From a bacterium (lineage in GTDB: Bacteria; Cyanobacteriota; Vampirovibrionia; Gastranaerophilales; Gastranaerophilaceae), in contig JAFQTK010000017.1 of NCBI GenBank assembly GCA_017409065.1, positions 1 to 40,406 of the forward strand: DNA of 40,406 bases. The letters run 5' to 3'. The notes beneath the pieces were generated by a model. It saw only the letters and a list, made by a program, of their open reading frames with translations. It ran no database searches and was not told where the DNA came from. Below are positions 24,224 to 33,319 of this stretch, in pieces. Numbering within the stretch: the stretch's first letter is position 1; every line of letters starts with the position of its first letter. Position numbers and translations under genes: made by a program.

Positions 24224-24239
24224 TTCTCCTCCTTATTTT

Positions 24240-24668
24240 TTAGTTTTCTCCTACTTGAGTTTTAATTTCAATAGGTATAATAGCCTCGGGTCTAAATACA
24301 ATTTCATAATCGTACCTAGATACGTCGCTATATTCTAATTGTTCTACTGTATAGGTAGTTTCATTAGATAATCTTAAAAAATGTTTTTGGTATTTATCGT
24401 CGCCTATTCTACAAATAACTTCTAATTGATTATCAGCGTTATCAGTCTCTATCGAGCAATTCCCAGTTATCGAAAATAAATACGTGTCACTTCTTAAATT
24501 TATAAATACAATTCTTCTTTTAACTTTAAATTCGTCAGCCTCTCTACTGATGTTATAACTAACAGTTTCGGCACTTGTACTACACCCAGTTAGAAATATA
24601 GCACATAGTAATAGTACGATTACCGCCAATACTGTAACAAAATTTTTATTCATTAATAATTTTTTCAT
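24240..24668 (-). CDS. Phage lipoprotein, beta-sandwich type
   Basis: 142 residues. A signal sequence with hydrophobic core (about 10-27) ends in LTGC (Cys 29), a lipobox, so it is anchored on the outside of the host membrane. The rest is beta-rich (VSYNISREADEFKVKRRIVF, NADNQLEVICRIGDDKYQKHF) and resembles a widespread family of small phage lipoproteins found in early operons. Superinfection exclusion is a plausible but unproven role. It overlaps the primase-helicase stop by four bases. Confidence 0.8.
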   Translation of the reverse strand: MKKLLMNKNFVTVLAVIVLLLCAIFLTGCSTSAETVSYNISREADEFKVKRRIVFINLRSDTYLFSITGNCSIETDNADNQLEVICRIGDDKYQKHFLRLSNETTYTVEQLEYSDVSRYDYEIVFRPEAIIPIEIKTQVGEN

Positions 24669-26503
24669 TGTTCCTCCTCTTTAAGTATTACTCTTACACT
24701 TTTACCTAATATTTTACTGATTTTAATATCGTAGCCTAGACTCTTTAAACGTCTACTAAATTTAGTACGACTAATAGCTTTTAAGTTAGCCTCTTCGCAA
24801 TACTCCTCATAAGCCTCATACACGGTTGAAATAGGATTATTATTTATATTTGGATAGTCGTTTATATAAGCCAATACACTATCGTTATCTAAATAATATT
24901 GTTTAGTAGCTAAGTTAATTGTTTCACTAATAGACATATCTAATTTGTTGTCTAGGATACGTTTAATACCTTTTAATGCTAAGTTAAGTAAATAACTTTT
25001 AGCGTTATCGCTACTAAGTAGCTCGTCTAAGTTATATATTCTTTCTTTTACTTTATTCTCAAACGGTATAATAACTAACCTACGCCCAATACCGTCGGAT
25101 TTATCTTTAAAAACTGGTGGCTCATTGGCGGTAAATATTAATGTAGCCGTGTTCTTTAATGTTATCGGCTGGGAGTAAATAGCTCTAGCTCCAACTGTAT
25201 TACCACTAGCCATAGTTTTTAAATTTTTAGATTTCTCTAAGTAGATAGCGTCAACGTCGTCAGCAACGTTAACCACTTTACCTACTAAACTGGTAAGACT
25301 TGTACCGTCGTCAAAATGAGCTATATCTACATGACTGGATAACTCTCCCGTCCATTTAGTTATCATTTCTACAAAAGTAGATTTACCGTTAGCACCGCTC
25401 CCAGTTAAGAAAAATATTTTATGAGGGAATTTGTCAACAAGTAAGATATGCCCTAAAATCTCCTCTAAAACTATTCTCATATCCTTACGTTTACAACATA
25501 TAAAATCTATAAATTTATCTACATTTTCGTCATAAGCGTTAGGATTATAAGTAACATCTAAGAAAAACGGCGTAAATCCACAGTCATAATCTACAACAGT
25601 ATCCTCAGTAATGACACCGTTACGTAATTTAACACTAAATTTTTGTTTCGGGTTAACTAAATCGGCATATATGTATAGTTGAGCCTCTAACTCGGTCATT
25701 TGAGCCCTACGTAGTCTAAGATGTTTGTTAATAGCTTTGTTGAGTTTAATTCTATCTTTAGAATAGTTAAGACCGTCTTTAAAATATAAATTATGATTAT
25801 AAATCTTAATATCTAACTCTTTACAAATAAACTCAGCAAAAGTTATCATGTCGTTAGAGTCGCCATTATATTGACCGTTGCTATTAATTTCTAAGTTGTT
25901 AACACTTTCTATAGTAGTAATTAACTCTTTTTTAGCTAGTTTTTTACCTAGTATTCTCTCGTTTATAAACTCAGCTATACTATTTATATCTAGGTGGCTC
26001 ATTTGCTCTCTAATTAACCTTAAATGATAGAAAATAGCGTTATTTCTACCGTCTCCGTCGTTTAAACCAGTTATATTTTTGGCTTTACGTAACGGATACA
26101 TTTCTATTGGTAGAGGCGGTAAGTCTTTTAATGTTAATTCTCCGTTTCTCTCACGCTCAACACCTTTATGCTTGACGATAGCGTACGATTTGGTACCAGT
26201 TTTATAATCAACTTGGAAACCACCAACGGTTATTTTATCCGCTCCATTTTTAATAGTTACGCCCTCGGGTTTGCGATAATAAAAATGGATACCTCTACTT
26301 GTTTTAACAGTTAGAGTCGGATAGTGAGTGATAAAGTAGTCGACGATTTTGGTTTCGTCAACATTATCGTTATCAAAGTCTACAACCACCACTTTAGTGT
26401 TTAGAAGTAAACCAGCGTTGTCTAACTTATTTAAGTCGGTATAAGTAGTATCGAAAGTAGTTACTGGTTGTTTATCGTCGTTTAATTCTATAAATTTTAA
26501 CAT
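24665..26503 (-). CDS. Primase-helicase (prim-pol plus D5-type SF3 helicase)
   Basis: 612 residues. Residues 1-135 are a primase-polymerase domain: DFDND at 42-46 and SRGIHFYY at 69-76 hold the metal and nucleotide residues. About 210-330 is the D5 N-terminal region. The helicase has Walker A GSGANGKST at 368-376, Walker B around VVNVADDVD (410-418), sensor TLIFTANEPP (454-463) and arginines GRRL (473-476). It primes and unwinds phage DNA. The C-terminal part has a winged-helix pattern. It sits next to the polymerase. Confidence 0.93.
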   Translation of the reverse strand: MLKFIELNDDKQPVTTFDTTYTDLNKLDNAGLLLNTKVVVVDFDNDNVDETKIVDYFITHYPTLTVKTSRGIHFYYRKPEGVTIKNGADKITVGGFQVDYKTGTKSYAIVKHKGVERERNGELTLKDLPPLPIEMYPLRKAKNITGLNDGDGRNNAIFYHLRLIREQMSHLDINSIAEFINERILGKKLAKKELITTIESVNNLEINSNGQYNGDSNDMITFAEFICKELDIKIYNHNLYFKDGLNYSKDRIKLNKAINKHLRLRRAQMTELEAQLYIYADLVNPKQKFSVKLRNGVITEDTVVDYDCGFTPFFLDVTYNPNAYDENVDKFIDFICCKRKDMRIVLEEILGHILLVDKFPHKIFFLTGSGANGKSTFVEMITKWTGELSSHVDIAHFDDGTSLTSLVGKVVNVADDVDAIYLEKSKNLKTMASGNTVGARAIYSQPITLKNTATLIFTANEPPVFKDKSDGIGRRLVIIPFENKVKERIYNLDELLSSDNAKSYLLNLALKGIKRILDNKLDMSISETINLATKQYYLDNDSVLAYINDYPNINNNPISTVYEAYEEYCEEANLKAISRTKFSRRLKSLGYDIKISKILGKSVRVILKEEEQ

Positions 26504-26515
26504 TAATACACCTCC

Positions 26516-28234
26516 TTAATATAAGTTCTTTTCGCATAGGGCTATATAATAGTTTAAATCTAATTTAGATTTGTCGAACGTAGAAATATCCTCGTTATGA
26601 ATGATATTATGTTCGCTAGTGTTAGCTATCTTTTGGTAGCTATCGCCCTTACGTTTATATATACCCCAGTATTTTTTATCATTGGTAGCAAATACACGAT
26701 TTACTTTTTGAGTCTCGATATACTTAGTATCGCCCTCGTCTCCATACTCATAATACATACCGTTATAAGTACTACCCATTTTACAAACGATTTGGAAAGG
26801 GGCTAAATCGTTATCTTTATAAGTCTCAATTACTGTTTGATGTACTGGTTTATCGAAGATGTAATAATTGACTAACGCTCTATCTATGATACTAAGGCTG
26901 TTTTGCATGAAGTTACCCCCTTTAAACTTAGCAAAACGTCCTTTAGCCTCGATTTTTCCGTTTTCAAACATCATGGCGTAATTGTTTACATCTCTTTGAG
27001 CTATTTTTATTATCTTATCTACGTCAAAAGTAAGATTAAATCTCTTTCCAAAGTCCTCAACGATAGCGACTACTTTCTCATAATCAGCCTCTTTATACTT
27101 AACAACTATACCGTCAGTATTAGACTGTATTAATTGCGTATAAGGAGCCAACTCTAAGACTAATTGTGTTAAGATAATTTGACCGTTGATACAAATATTA
27201 TTTGCTTGTTTTGGGTCAAATAAGTTATTAAACTCACTTTTCATAGCTCCAAACGTAGCATTTATAAGTATTTTATAGATTAGTTGTCTAGGGTCTTTCA
27301 TAGCTTTATATTTATATCTTATATTTCTAAGCTCCGTAAATAGTTTAGGGTCGGCACTCGCACGACTCATAAAGCCGTCAACAATAATTAAACTCGGATA
27401 ATAACTCGATACGTCGATATGAAGAAAACTACCACTAGCGTTATATTTTTCGATAGCCCCGTGTATCCCACCAAAAGCATATACATGAGGTACGCCACAT
27501 ACATTGAGTTTTAATTTACGTGACTCTATCTCTTTATAATCTCCACCACATCTATAATCGTACTCGCATAGTTCAAAAAACTCTTTAACTTCTTTCGGTA
27601 TTATGTCCCAGTTAATGTTTGGGTCATAATCGATATGAAGTCTATCGTTTGGGATTTTAACTTTCTCGCATTTAAGTACTTTACTTGATAAGATAGCTCT
27701 AGTTTTTTTGACGTATGGTACTGGTAAGTTAAACTCGTTGACTATTTCAAACTTAGCTTGGAAATAGTCACGTCTCATTTTAAATAACATCTCAGTATCT
27801 TTAACGTCGTTTTTACAGTAACCAATTAGTAAGTCTAGCTCTTTTTTAGTACAAGCTCTATCTAAGTTAAAGTCGATAGGCGTTTCAACTATTGACATAC
27901 CTAAATTAGCTTGACTGGATTTAAGCCCAACTCCTAACGGTAACTCTTGTATTACATCTAAAGTAATTAGATTTAATTTATAATTGACTCTAGTACCACT
28001 GATTAATTTTTTACTTATTTCGTATGGGTCTTTTCCAAGAAGTATCCCAGCTAGTACTATATCGTCGTAATAGTAGTTGTTAAAGCCTACTAGAATAGAT
28101 TTAGTCTCAATAAGTCTATCAACGTAAGACTTTAATTCCTCTCTATTGTTATGTATTACTCGATAATCTTCGCCCTCTTTAAATACCATTATCCAGTCTT
28201 TTTTTAAAACCTCTATATCGTACGTGATTATCAT
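26516..28234 (-). CDS. Family B DNA polymerase with 3'-5' exonuclease, 572 residues
   Basis: The ATG six bases after AGGTG gives 572 residues. Exonuclease motifs: D6-x-E8 (TYDIEV), GFNNYYYDD (50-58), and YCKND (Y139, D143). Polymerase motifs: A, DVSSYYPS from D274; B, K321-x3-N-x2-FG (KILINATFGAMKS); C, SNTDG with D374, where the first Asp of the usual DTD is Asn 372. The length is like that of phi29 polymerase, but a primase-helicase is encoded beside it and no terminal protein gene is recognised. It replicates the phage chromosome. The motif C variant also occurs in other siphophage polymerases as I recall. Confidence 0.9.
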   Translation of the reverse strand: MIITYDIEVLKKDWIMVFKEGEDYRVIHNNREELKSYVDRLIETKSILVGFNNYYYDDIVLAGILLGKDPYEISKKLISGTRVNYKLNLITLDVIQELPLGVGLKSSQANLGMSIVETPIDFNLDRACTKKELDLLIGYCKNDVKDTEMLFKMRRDYFQAKFEIVNEFNLPVPYVKKTRAILSSKVLKCEKVKIPNDRLHIDYDPNINWDIIPKEVKEFFELCEYDYRCGGDYKEIESRKLKLNVCGVPHVYAFGGIHGAIEKYNASGSFLHIDVSSYYPSLIIVDGFMSRASADPKLFTELRNIRYKYKAMKDPRQLIYKILINATFGAMKSEFNNLFDPKQANNICINGQIILTQLVLELAPYTQLIQSNTDGIVVKYKEADYEKVVAIVEDFGKRFNLTFDVDKIIKIAQRDVNNYAMMFENGKIEAKGRFAKFKGGNFMQNSLSIIDRALVNYYIFDKPVHQTVIETYKDNDLAPFQIVCKMGSTYNGMYYEYGDEGDTKYIETQKVNRVFATNDKKYWGIYKRKGDSYQKIANTSEHNIIHNEDISTFDKSKLDLNYYIALCEKNLY

Positions 28235-28246
28235 AGTAAGCACCTA

Positions 28247-28669
28247 CTACTCTATTGGCGTTACAGTATAATTTGTAAAATCATTTTTACTTGTAGTTTG
28301 TTTAACTATTGCTTGATTACCAGCTAATCCGTTTAACGTTTCCGCTAAAGTTTCATAACTAGAGAACGCCTCAAGTGGTAGTTCATAACCAAAATCGTAA
28401 GCTAATTTACTAATAGCTTTGACGCTACGTGCCATAGTTTTTTCAGTGAAATAGAAATTAACAAAAATTAATCTATTAGCGTACTCTCCCTCCATAACAC
28501 TAAATTTAAAACTTACCCAGTTAGTACCTTTTTCGCTTTTTCTAGCTGTTACATCTTCTAACAAACAGTTATACTCCCCGTCTGGTAATTTTTCAAAGTC
28601 GTCTACTGAGTCAGTAGCTGGGTTAAACCCCTCCATAGTTTTACTTGCAATATTTAATAAATCGTCCAT
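28247..28669 (-). CDS. DUF669-like ssDNA-binding protein
   Basis: 140 residues. The pattern LPDGEYNCLLEDVTARKSEKGTNW (about 28-51), followed by FVNFYFTEKT and a helical LAYDFGYELP segment, is typical of DUF669 phage proteins. These have an OB-like fold, stand beside Sak-type ATPases and are thought to bind single-stranded DNA in replication and recombination. Position between recombination genes and the polymerase supports this. Confidence 0.8.
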   Translation of the reverse strand: MDDLLNIASKTMEGFNPATDSVDDFEKLPDGEYNCLLEDVTARKSEKGTNWVSFKFSVMEGEYANRLIFVNFYFTEKTMARSVKAISKLAYDFGYELPLEAFSSYETLAETLNGLAGNQAIVKQTTSKNDFTNYTVTPIE

Positions 28670-28671
28670 TA

Positions 28672-28833
28672 TTAATCTTCCTCTCTTTCTTCTAATAAAC
28701 TATCTAATACTTTTTTTGCGAATTTTTTATATTGTCTTTTCTCGTTAATATTTGAGACTAGCATATAAATAGCGTTTGCTAACAGTACTACCATTACTAA
28801 TATAGCTAGCACCCAATAAATTGTTGATAACAT
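28672..28833 (-). CDS. Small single-span membrane protein (53 aa)
   Basis: 53 residues: membrane helix at about 5-27, then a charged cytoplasmic tail (INEKRQYKKFAKK ... EEREED). Its ATG overlaps the stop of the preceding gene by one base (TAATG) and AGGAGG lies upstream. Two such genes in a row, in the middle of a recombination operon, may form a membrane complex; the function is unknown. Confidence 0.7.
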   Translation of the reverse strand: MLSTIYWVLAILVMVVLLANAIYMLVSNINEKRQYKKFAKKVLDSLLEEREED

Positions 28834-29021
28834 TACTTAACCTCCTTAGCGTTCTTATACTCGTTTTTAACTCTTCTAAGACGAGCTTTTCTTAAATCTT
28901 CTCTTAATTTTTTGTTTTCTTCTAATTCTAGGTAGTTATATTTGATACCCCATATAGCTACCGCTAGGAATAACACCGCAACAACGATTATAATCCCAAA
29001 TATAAATTCTAATATCCCCAT
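28833..29021 (-). CDS. Small single-span membrane protein (62 aa)
   Basis: 62 residues: membrane helix about 5-26 and a basic coiled-coil tail (LELEENKKLREDLRKARLRRVKNEYK). It is joined by one-base overlaps to the ATPase gene before it and to the next membrane protein after it. Not recognised; same topology as its neighbour, so the two may be a functional pair. Confidence 0.68.
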   Translation of the reverse strand: MGILEFIFGIIIVVAVLFLAVAIWGIKYNYLELEENKKLREDLRKARLRRVKNEYKNAKEVK

Positions 29022-29734
29022 TACTCAGTCGCCTCAGCTTTCTTTAATGGCTTAACAGCTTTAACAGTATTAGGCGTTGGGCTTGCTACTGGAAATACTC
29101 CTTTAATACCTTTTAGTATTGCTAATACTTCTTTGTCTTTAACGTCCGACTCAGTGTAATTATCACGTTTAGACTCAACAAGTTGTAAATATGTTTGTCC
29201 TACTTTTCTACATTTGATAGACATATCACATCTACCCATTGTCATGTTATAGAATTTTTGCTCTAAACTTGGGCGTTCTATTGTGTTACCGTCCTCGCTT
29301 ATTTCTTTAATATGAGATATAAAGATAACGTTATATGGTAACTGGTTAAGTCTTACCATTAATTTTTGCCAAGTCATACTAACATCTCTATAACCTTTTC
29401 CGTATCCTATCTCTCCAACGTCGTCAACGTTATTCTTTTTACATACGTAGTTTTCTAACATTGTTCTAATATCGTCGACTAAATCTATAATGATAGTTTT
29501 AAAATCATGATTTCCAGCCTCAATTTCATTTAATACTTTTACGAAAGTTTCAAAGTCGTAAACTTCTACACTTGGGGTAGATACTTTTTTAGCGTTGCCG
29601 TCAGTATTAATAATTACTGGGTTTGGGAATTGACGAGCTAAGTATGTTTTACCGCTCATACTTTGACCCCAAATAAAGAATACTTTAGGGGTAATATCTT
29701 TTTCTTTTGGTTTATTCGTTGGTAATAGTGCCAT
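29021..29734 (-). CDS. Sak4-like RecA-fold ATPase (AAA_24)
   Basis: 237 residues from the ATG that has AAGGAGG at a proper distance (a TTG two codons earlier is too close to it). Walker A is GQSMSGKT at 23-30 and Walker B is TIIIDLVDD near 81-89; FISHIKE near 134 is a sensor-like strand. This is the pattern of the Sak4/AAA_24 phage recombinases, which pair with a single-strand binding protein. Nearby YqaJ exonuclease and DUF669 protein complete a homologous recombination set. Confidence 0.87.
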   Translation of the reverse strand: MALLPTNKPKEKDITPKVFFIWGQSMSGKTYLARQFPNPVIINTDGNAKKVSTPSVEVYDFETFVKVLNEIEAGNHDFKTIIIDLVDDIRTMLENYVCKKNNVDDVGEIGYGKGYRDVSMTWQKLMVRLNQLPYNVIFISHIKEISEDGNTIERPSLEQKFYNMTMGRCDMSIKCRKVGQTYLQLVESKRDNYTESDVKDKEVLAILKGIKGVFPVASPTPNTVKAVKPLKKAEATE

Positions 29735-29972
29735 TGTCAACGTCCTCCTTATCGCTCATTGGCGTAATTGTAGTTTCTACTACGATAGGTATATAAGTAT
29801 TTGTTAAATCCCTACTGTTTACGTATTCACTTACATTTATGGCGTTTTCCATATTTAAAAAGTCAATAGCGTCATTAGTGTTTAAAGTTACACTCATATT
29901 TTTTTCATTGATACCACTTAAATAAATGTATTCTCCATTACTTTGTATGTATCCAAGTAAATACAATTTCAT
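29712..29972 (-). CDS. Small early protein (86 aa)
   Basis: 86 residues: a beta start (MKLYLLGYIQSNGEYIYLSG), a short helix (TNDAIDFLNMENAINVSEYV) and an acidic end. It overlaps the Sak4 gene by 23 bases and follows the exonuclease by two. Looks like the small phage proteins that carry a few strands and a helix; no function can be given. Confidence 0.65.
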   Translation of the reverse strand: MKLYLLGYIQSNGEYIYLSGINEKNMSVTLNTNDAIDFLNMENAINVSEYVNSRDLTNTYIPIVVETTITPMSDKEDVDNGTITNE

Positions 29973-29974
29973 TA

Positions 29975-30931
29975 TTATTTATCCTCCTTTTTAGTTGTAA
30001 TTAAGATGTAACCTTTTCTATTGGTTGTCTTAGTTACTTTATATTTATTGTAAATTTCTTCGTTTTCTTCTTTTAATTTAGCCGAGTCAATAGTTACAGT
30101 TTCATAACTAATTGGGTCAACTTTTGTAATTTTGATATTTTTTGTTTCGAAACCAATTAAACCTTTTTCCTCGAATGTTTTATATAATTGCTCTTTGAGA
30201 ATTTTATATTCTTTCTCGATTTCTTTATATGTATTTAATTGAGTTTCTAACATAGCTACTTTATTACTCATAGCTATTACTTCGTTGCCATAAAACAATT
30301 TATTAAACTCGTCCTCGGTCATATCCTCGCTTTTTCGCAACTCAGCTACACAATTTTTAAACGCTACAATACGTTCCTCGATTTTACCCCATAATTTAGG
30401 GTCTCTTTCGATAACGTGAGTAACGATATTACTTTCATCAAACTCTAAATTAAAGTATGAGTCGTCATTTTCTAAGTCATAATCTACACCAGTGTAAAAG
30501 TCACTCGGTCTTTTATAACCTACTAATAAACATTTATCTTGGTTAAAAGTTTCCATGTAGAATTGACATTGAGCCATATAATACTCTACGTCTAATTCGT
30601 CCCCAAATGTTTTAACTTCTAAAATAGGATACTCAGCGTCTCTATCAATACCGTCAGTATTACCACGATAATTACGTACAGTATCAATAATTGTATCTTC
30701 TAAATAATTAGCTCCGTATACACTATTTATATAATCTCTAATAACAGGCTCCATTTTTTGACCGTATTTAGTAAACTGATTACCGTTAAATTTACTTGGG
30801 ATAATACCAGCTTTTTCTTTAGCGAATTCAAATACACTTTTACCATATTTGGCGTTTAAACCTAAAATGGTTGGTAAATCGCTACCACCAACATATTTGT
30901 GGCGGTCTACTGTTACATTAACGTTAGCCAT
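29975..30931 (-). CDS. YqaJ-type recombination exonuclease
   Basis: 318 residues. RHKYVGGSDLPTILGLN (about 10-27) is the YqaJ start motif. The PD-(D/E)XK active site is visible as GNTDGID (D93) and ILEVKT (E105, K107), followed by YMAQCQFYM (about 118-126). It degrades one strand from double-strand ends, giving single-stranded DNA for the Sak4/DUF669 pair. The C-terminal 120 residues are helical and coiled, as in the longer family members. AAGGAGG lies upstream. Confidence 0.9.
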   Translation of the reverse strand: MANVNVTVDRHKYVGGSDLPTILGLNAKYGKSVFEFAKEKAGIIPSKFNGNQFTKYGQKMEPVIRDYINSVYGANYLEDTIIDTVRNYRGNTDGIDRDAEYPILEVKTFGDELDVEYYMAQCQFYMETFNQDKCLLVGYKRPSDFYTGVDYDLENDDSYFNLEFDESNIVTHVIERDPKLWGKIEERIVAFKNCVAELRKSEDMTEDEFNKLFYGNEVIAMSNKVAMLETQLNTYKEIEKEYKILKEQLYKTFEEKGLIGFETKNIKITKVDPISYETVTIDSAKLKEENEEIYNKYKVTKTTNRKGYILITTKKEDK

Positions 30932-31553
30932 TGTCTACCTCCTTTAATTCTTTTTCTATTTCCTCTATTAATTGTAATATTTGAGGCTCTCTATCACTTT
31001 CCATAGCGTTAGCGACATAATCACGTCTAGGTTGATATGTTACCTTTGTATCATAATCACTAAATTTTTTATCTATAAGCGTATCTATTAAATCTAATTT
31101 ATCCTCGTCGCTAAGTTGGGAAGTTTTTATTTTCTCGACTTTTTCGCTTAACCCAAACTCGTTTATCCAATAGTCGTCACTTTCACTACTTCGATAAACA
31201 TAAGGAAAAAGTTTATAAGCCTCGTTTTCAAAAATGTTTTTTCTATAATTTTTTAAATAACTTATTATAGTTCTTAATAGTAATTTATTTACAAATTTTA
31301 CTGTATAATCCTCTCTATCAGTGTATATATTTAAGTCATTTGAATAATAACCATTTCCCACTTTTTCATTGATTATAATTTTAAATTTAGCGTATCTATC
31401 CTCGAAATAATAAGAGGACATTACGATTAATATTTCGTGGGTTGGAGTAGAATATAAAGTATAAGTTTTACCCCATTCTTTACGCTTTAATACCATTGTT
31501 ATTATTTTTAAAATATCAAATTTTTTATTTGTATAAATTTCTACGTTAGCCAT
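30924..31553 (-). CDS. Early protein of unknown function (209 aa)
   Basis: Start chosen at the ATG after GGAGGT; an upstream in-frame start lies before that site. 209 residues: a beta-rich first half with many aromatic residues (YTLYSTPTHEILIVMSSYYF), then a helical second half with an acidic coiled end. It overlaps the exonuclease start by eight bases, so it belongs to the recombination operon. Not recognised. Confidence 0.68.
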   Translation of the reverse strand: MANVEIYTNKKFDILKIITMVLKRKEWGKTYTLYSTPTHEILIVMSSYYFEDRYAKFKIIINEKVGNGYYSNDLNIYTDREDYTVKFVNKLLLRTIISYLKNYRKNIFENEAYKLFPYVYRSSESDDYWINEFGLSEKVEKIKTSQLSDEDKLDLIDTLIDKKFSDYDTKVTYQPRRDYVANAMESDREPQILQLIEEIEKELKEVDNG

Positions 31554-31846
31554 TAGTTGACCTCCGTACAAATAACTTTTAAATTTTCCAGTTCTCTTTC
31601 TAATAAAAGAATGATAGTATATAAGTCGTTTCTATTTTCCTTTAATTTTTTCATACATATAATACTTGATAACAACTCTATATTAGCCGACACTTTACCG
31701 ATACATTCGGTATAACTTTCTTCTTTATTCATTTGTTCGGTAAATTTGTCAAACTTATTTTTAACATCTTCTATTGTTGCGTTACCAGTGCAATAATCTT
31801 TAGTTATATCCATTACTATGAATTTATGTGCTAATTCGTTCATCAT
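31553..31846 (-). CDS. Small helical early protein (97 aa)
   Basis: 97 residues, nearly all helical, starting at one of two adjacent ATGs after GGAGG. It contains DVKNKFDKFTEQMN and a C-terminal leucine-rich helix (YTIILLLERELENLK). One-base overlaps join it to both neighbours. Possibly a dimeric accessory factor; no known family recognised. Confidence 0.65.
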   Translation of the reverse strand: MMNELAHKFIVMDITKDYCTGNATIEDVKNKFDKFTEQMNKEESYTECIGKVSANIELLSSIICMKKLKENRNDLYTIILLLERELENLKVICTEVN

Positions 31847-32151
31847 TATTTAACCTCCATAGTACCAACTGATTTTTTAATTAATTCCCAAAGTTCTTTT
31901 GGTGGGTTTGTTTTTTCTAAAATTGTTTTTTCTAATCCAGCTAGAGCGATTAAAATACCCATAGTAGTACCCTCAATGTTAGTACTTGCTCTACCGTCCT
32001 CAAATTTCTCGATAGAAATTTTAGCGTGTTCTTTAAACCCTTTTGTTATTCTTTCTTCTATTTTATTTATCATTGAGTCACGATTACCGTTAAGTAAATC
32101 TTTCATTATATCTTTTAATTCTTCTAATATTTCTTTAGTTTCTTTTTCCAT
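31846..32151 (-). CDS. Small helical early protein (101 aa)
   Basis: 101 residues. The first half is a charged helix with ILEELKDIMKDLLNG; the second has SIEKFEDGRASTNIEG, a strand turn, and a helix ILIALAGLEKTILEK. Phage proteins with the ALAGLEK-type helix are common near recombination genes. It overlaps the helicase stop by 17 bases. Function unknown. Confidence 0.65.
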   Translation of the reverse strand: MEKETKEILEELKDIMKDLLNGNRDSMINKIEERITKGFKEHAKISIEKFEDGRASTNIEGTTMGILIALAGLEKTILEKTNPPKELWELIKKSVGTMEVK

Positions 32152-33319
32152 TTTTTAAATTCTCCTTTTCCCATAAATTATAATTAAAATCTTGTTTACT
32201 ATCTAAAGACTTATAAATGTCAGCCTCGATAGTATTGTCAGTAACAAATTTATAAGCTGTTACTTTTTCAGTTTGTCCGTTACGATAACACCTACCGTAA
32301 GACTGGTAGTATTCCGTATACGACTCCGTAGGGCTAAAATAAATTATTATCGAGCCATACGTAAACTCTACCGCCTCGCTACCACTTTTATAGTTTGCTA
32401 GAGTAACGGTATTCTTAACATTTTTCCACTCTTTCTTTTTCGGATAATTTTTTACACTTCCATTACATAGATATGTTTTTTTACTTATATTTTCTTTTAA
32501 GAGTTCTAATTCTTCGTCATAGTTGTAAAAAATTATTATGTTATCGTTTGTGTTTTCGACAAAATCTTTTATGTACTCAATTTTACTTTTTAAATTAGTA
32601 TGTAGTCTTAAACCATGTCTTAATTTCATTTGGTTGTCATATAAAACCTCGTTACAAATTCTATCTTTTTTTATTACTTTATATGTGTTAGAGGGTTTAA
32701 AGTGTACCTCCTCAAAAACTAAAGGTGGTAAATCGGTAGCGTTCTCTTTAGACAACCGACGACTTATTCTATTCCACATATTTTTTAACTTAGTTTCGTT
32801 TTTCCAACCTAATATCTCTAAATAACCATATCTTGTAGTAGTTATGGCGTTATTACTTATAAATGAGGTTTTATTTTGGGTAAGACCAAACATTTTAAAA
32901 TAGTTAATAGAGTCCTCCCAACCGTTAGGTATACAAGTAGCACTTAGTAAAATGAAACCGCTTGCTATTTTACTTAGTTTAAAACCAGCTTTACCCCATA
33001 CACCAGTTGAGTTTTTAAGCCTATGACATTCGTCGAAAATTACAAAATAACCTCTATATTGTTCGTATTTTTTAGGTAACATATTGTAAGTACAAGTTTC
33101 ATACACGATATTTGGATAATGTTCTTTAATAGTACGTTGCCAACCACCCTCGTTTATTTTTGACGCTGGGGCTACTATTAGTAGCTTTTTGTCTTTAAAA
33201 TACATTTGGTGGTGGTGGAGTCCCATTATCGTTTTACCCGTCCCAGTATCCATATCATATATAAAGTTAGGTTTAACGTGTTTAAAGTATTCTTGTTGAT
33301 AGTTATACAATGTTATCAA
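32135..33319 (-). CDS. SNF2-type helicase / ATPase
   Basis: 394 residues with the superfamily 2 motifs in order: I DTGTGKT (24-30), II DECH (96-99), III SAT (126-128), and VI QSYGRCYRNGQ near 350, the QxxGRxxRxGQ form of SNF2 proteins. It starts with TTG inside the nuclease gene (17-base overlap). Phage SNF2 proteins of this size stand beside VRR-NUC nucleases, as here, and probably act in replication fork or recombination processing. Confidence 0.9.
   Translation of the reverse strand: MITLYNYQQEYFKHVKPNFIYDMDTGTGKTIMGLHHHQMYFKDKKLLIVAPASKINEGGWQRTIKEHYPNIVYETCTYNMLPKKYEQYRGYFVIFDECHRLKNSTGVWGKAGFKLSKIASGFILLSATCIPNGWEDSINYFKMFGLTQNKTSFISNNAITTTRYGYLEILGWKNETKLKNMWNRISRRLSKENATDLPPLVFEEVHFKPSNTYKVIKKDRICNEVLYDNQMKLRHGLRLHTNLKSKIEYIKDFVENTNDNIIIFYNYDEELELLKENISKKTYLCNGSVKNYPKKKEWKNVKNTVTLANYKSGSEAVEFTYGSIIIYFSPTESYTEYYQSYGRCYRNGQTEKVTAYKFVTDNTIEADIYKSLDSKQDFNYNLWEKENLKNGKRN

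Noticed and set aside
26516-28234. Evidence for a linear, protein-primed phage genome
   Set aside because: The polymerase length fits, but terminal protein, inverted terminal repeats and suitable packaging ATPase are missing; the phage has TerS/TerL, a primase-helicase and integrates through an attP.
28672-29021. Holin-antiholin pair
   Set aside because: Two single-span proteins in an early recombination operon, far from the lysin; the real lysis cassette is at 82-1376.
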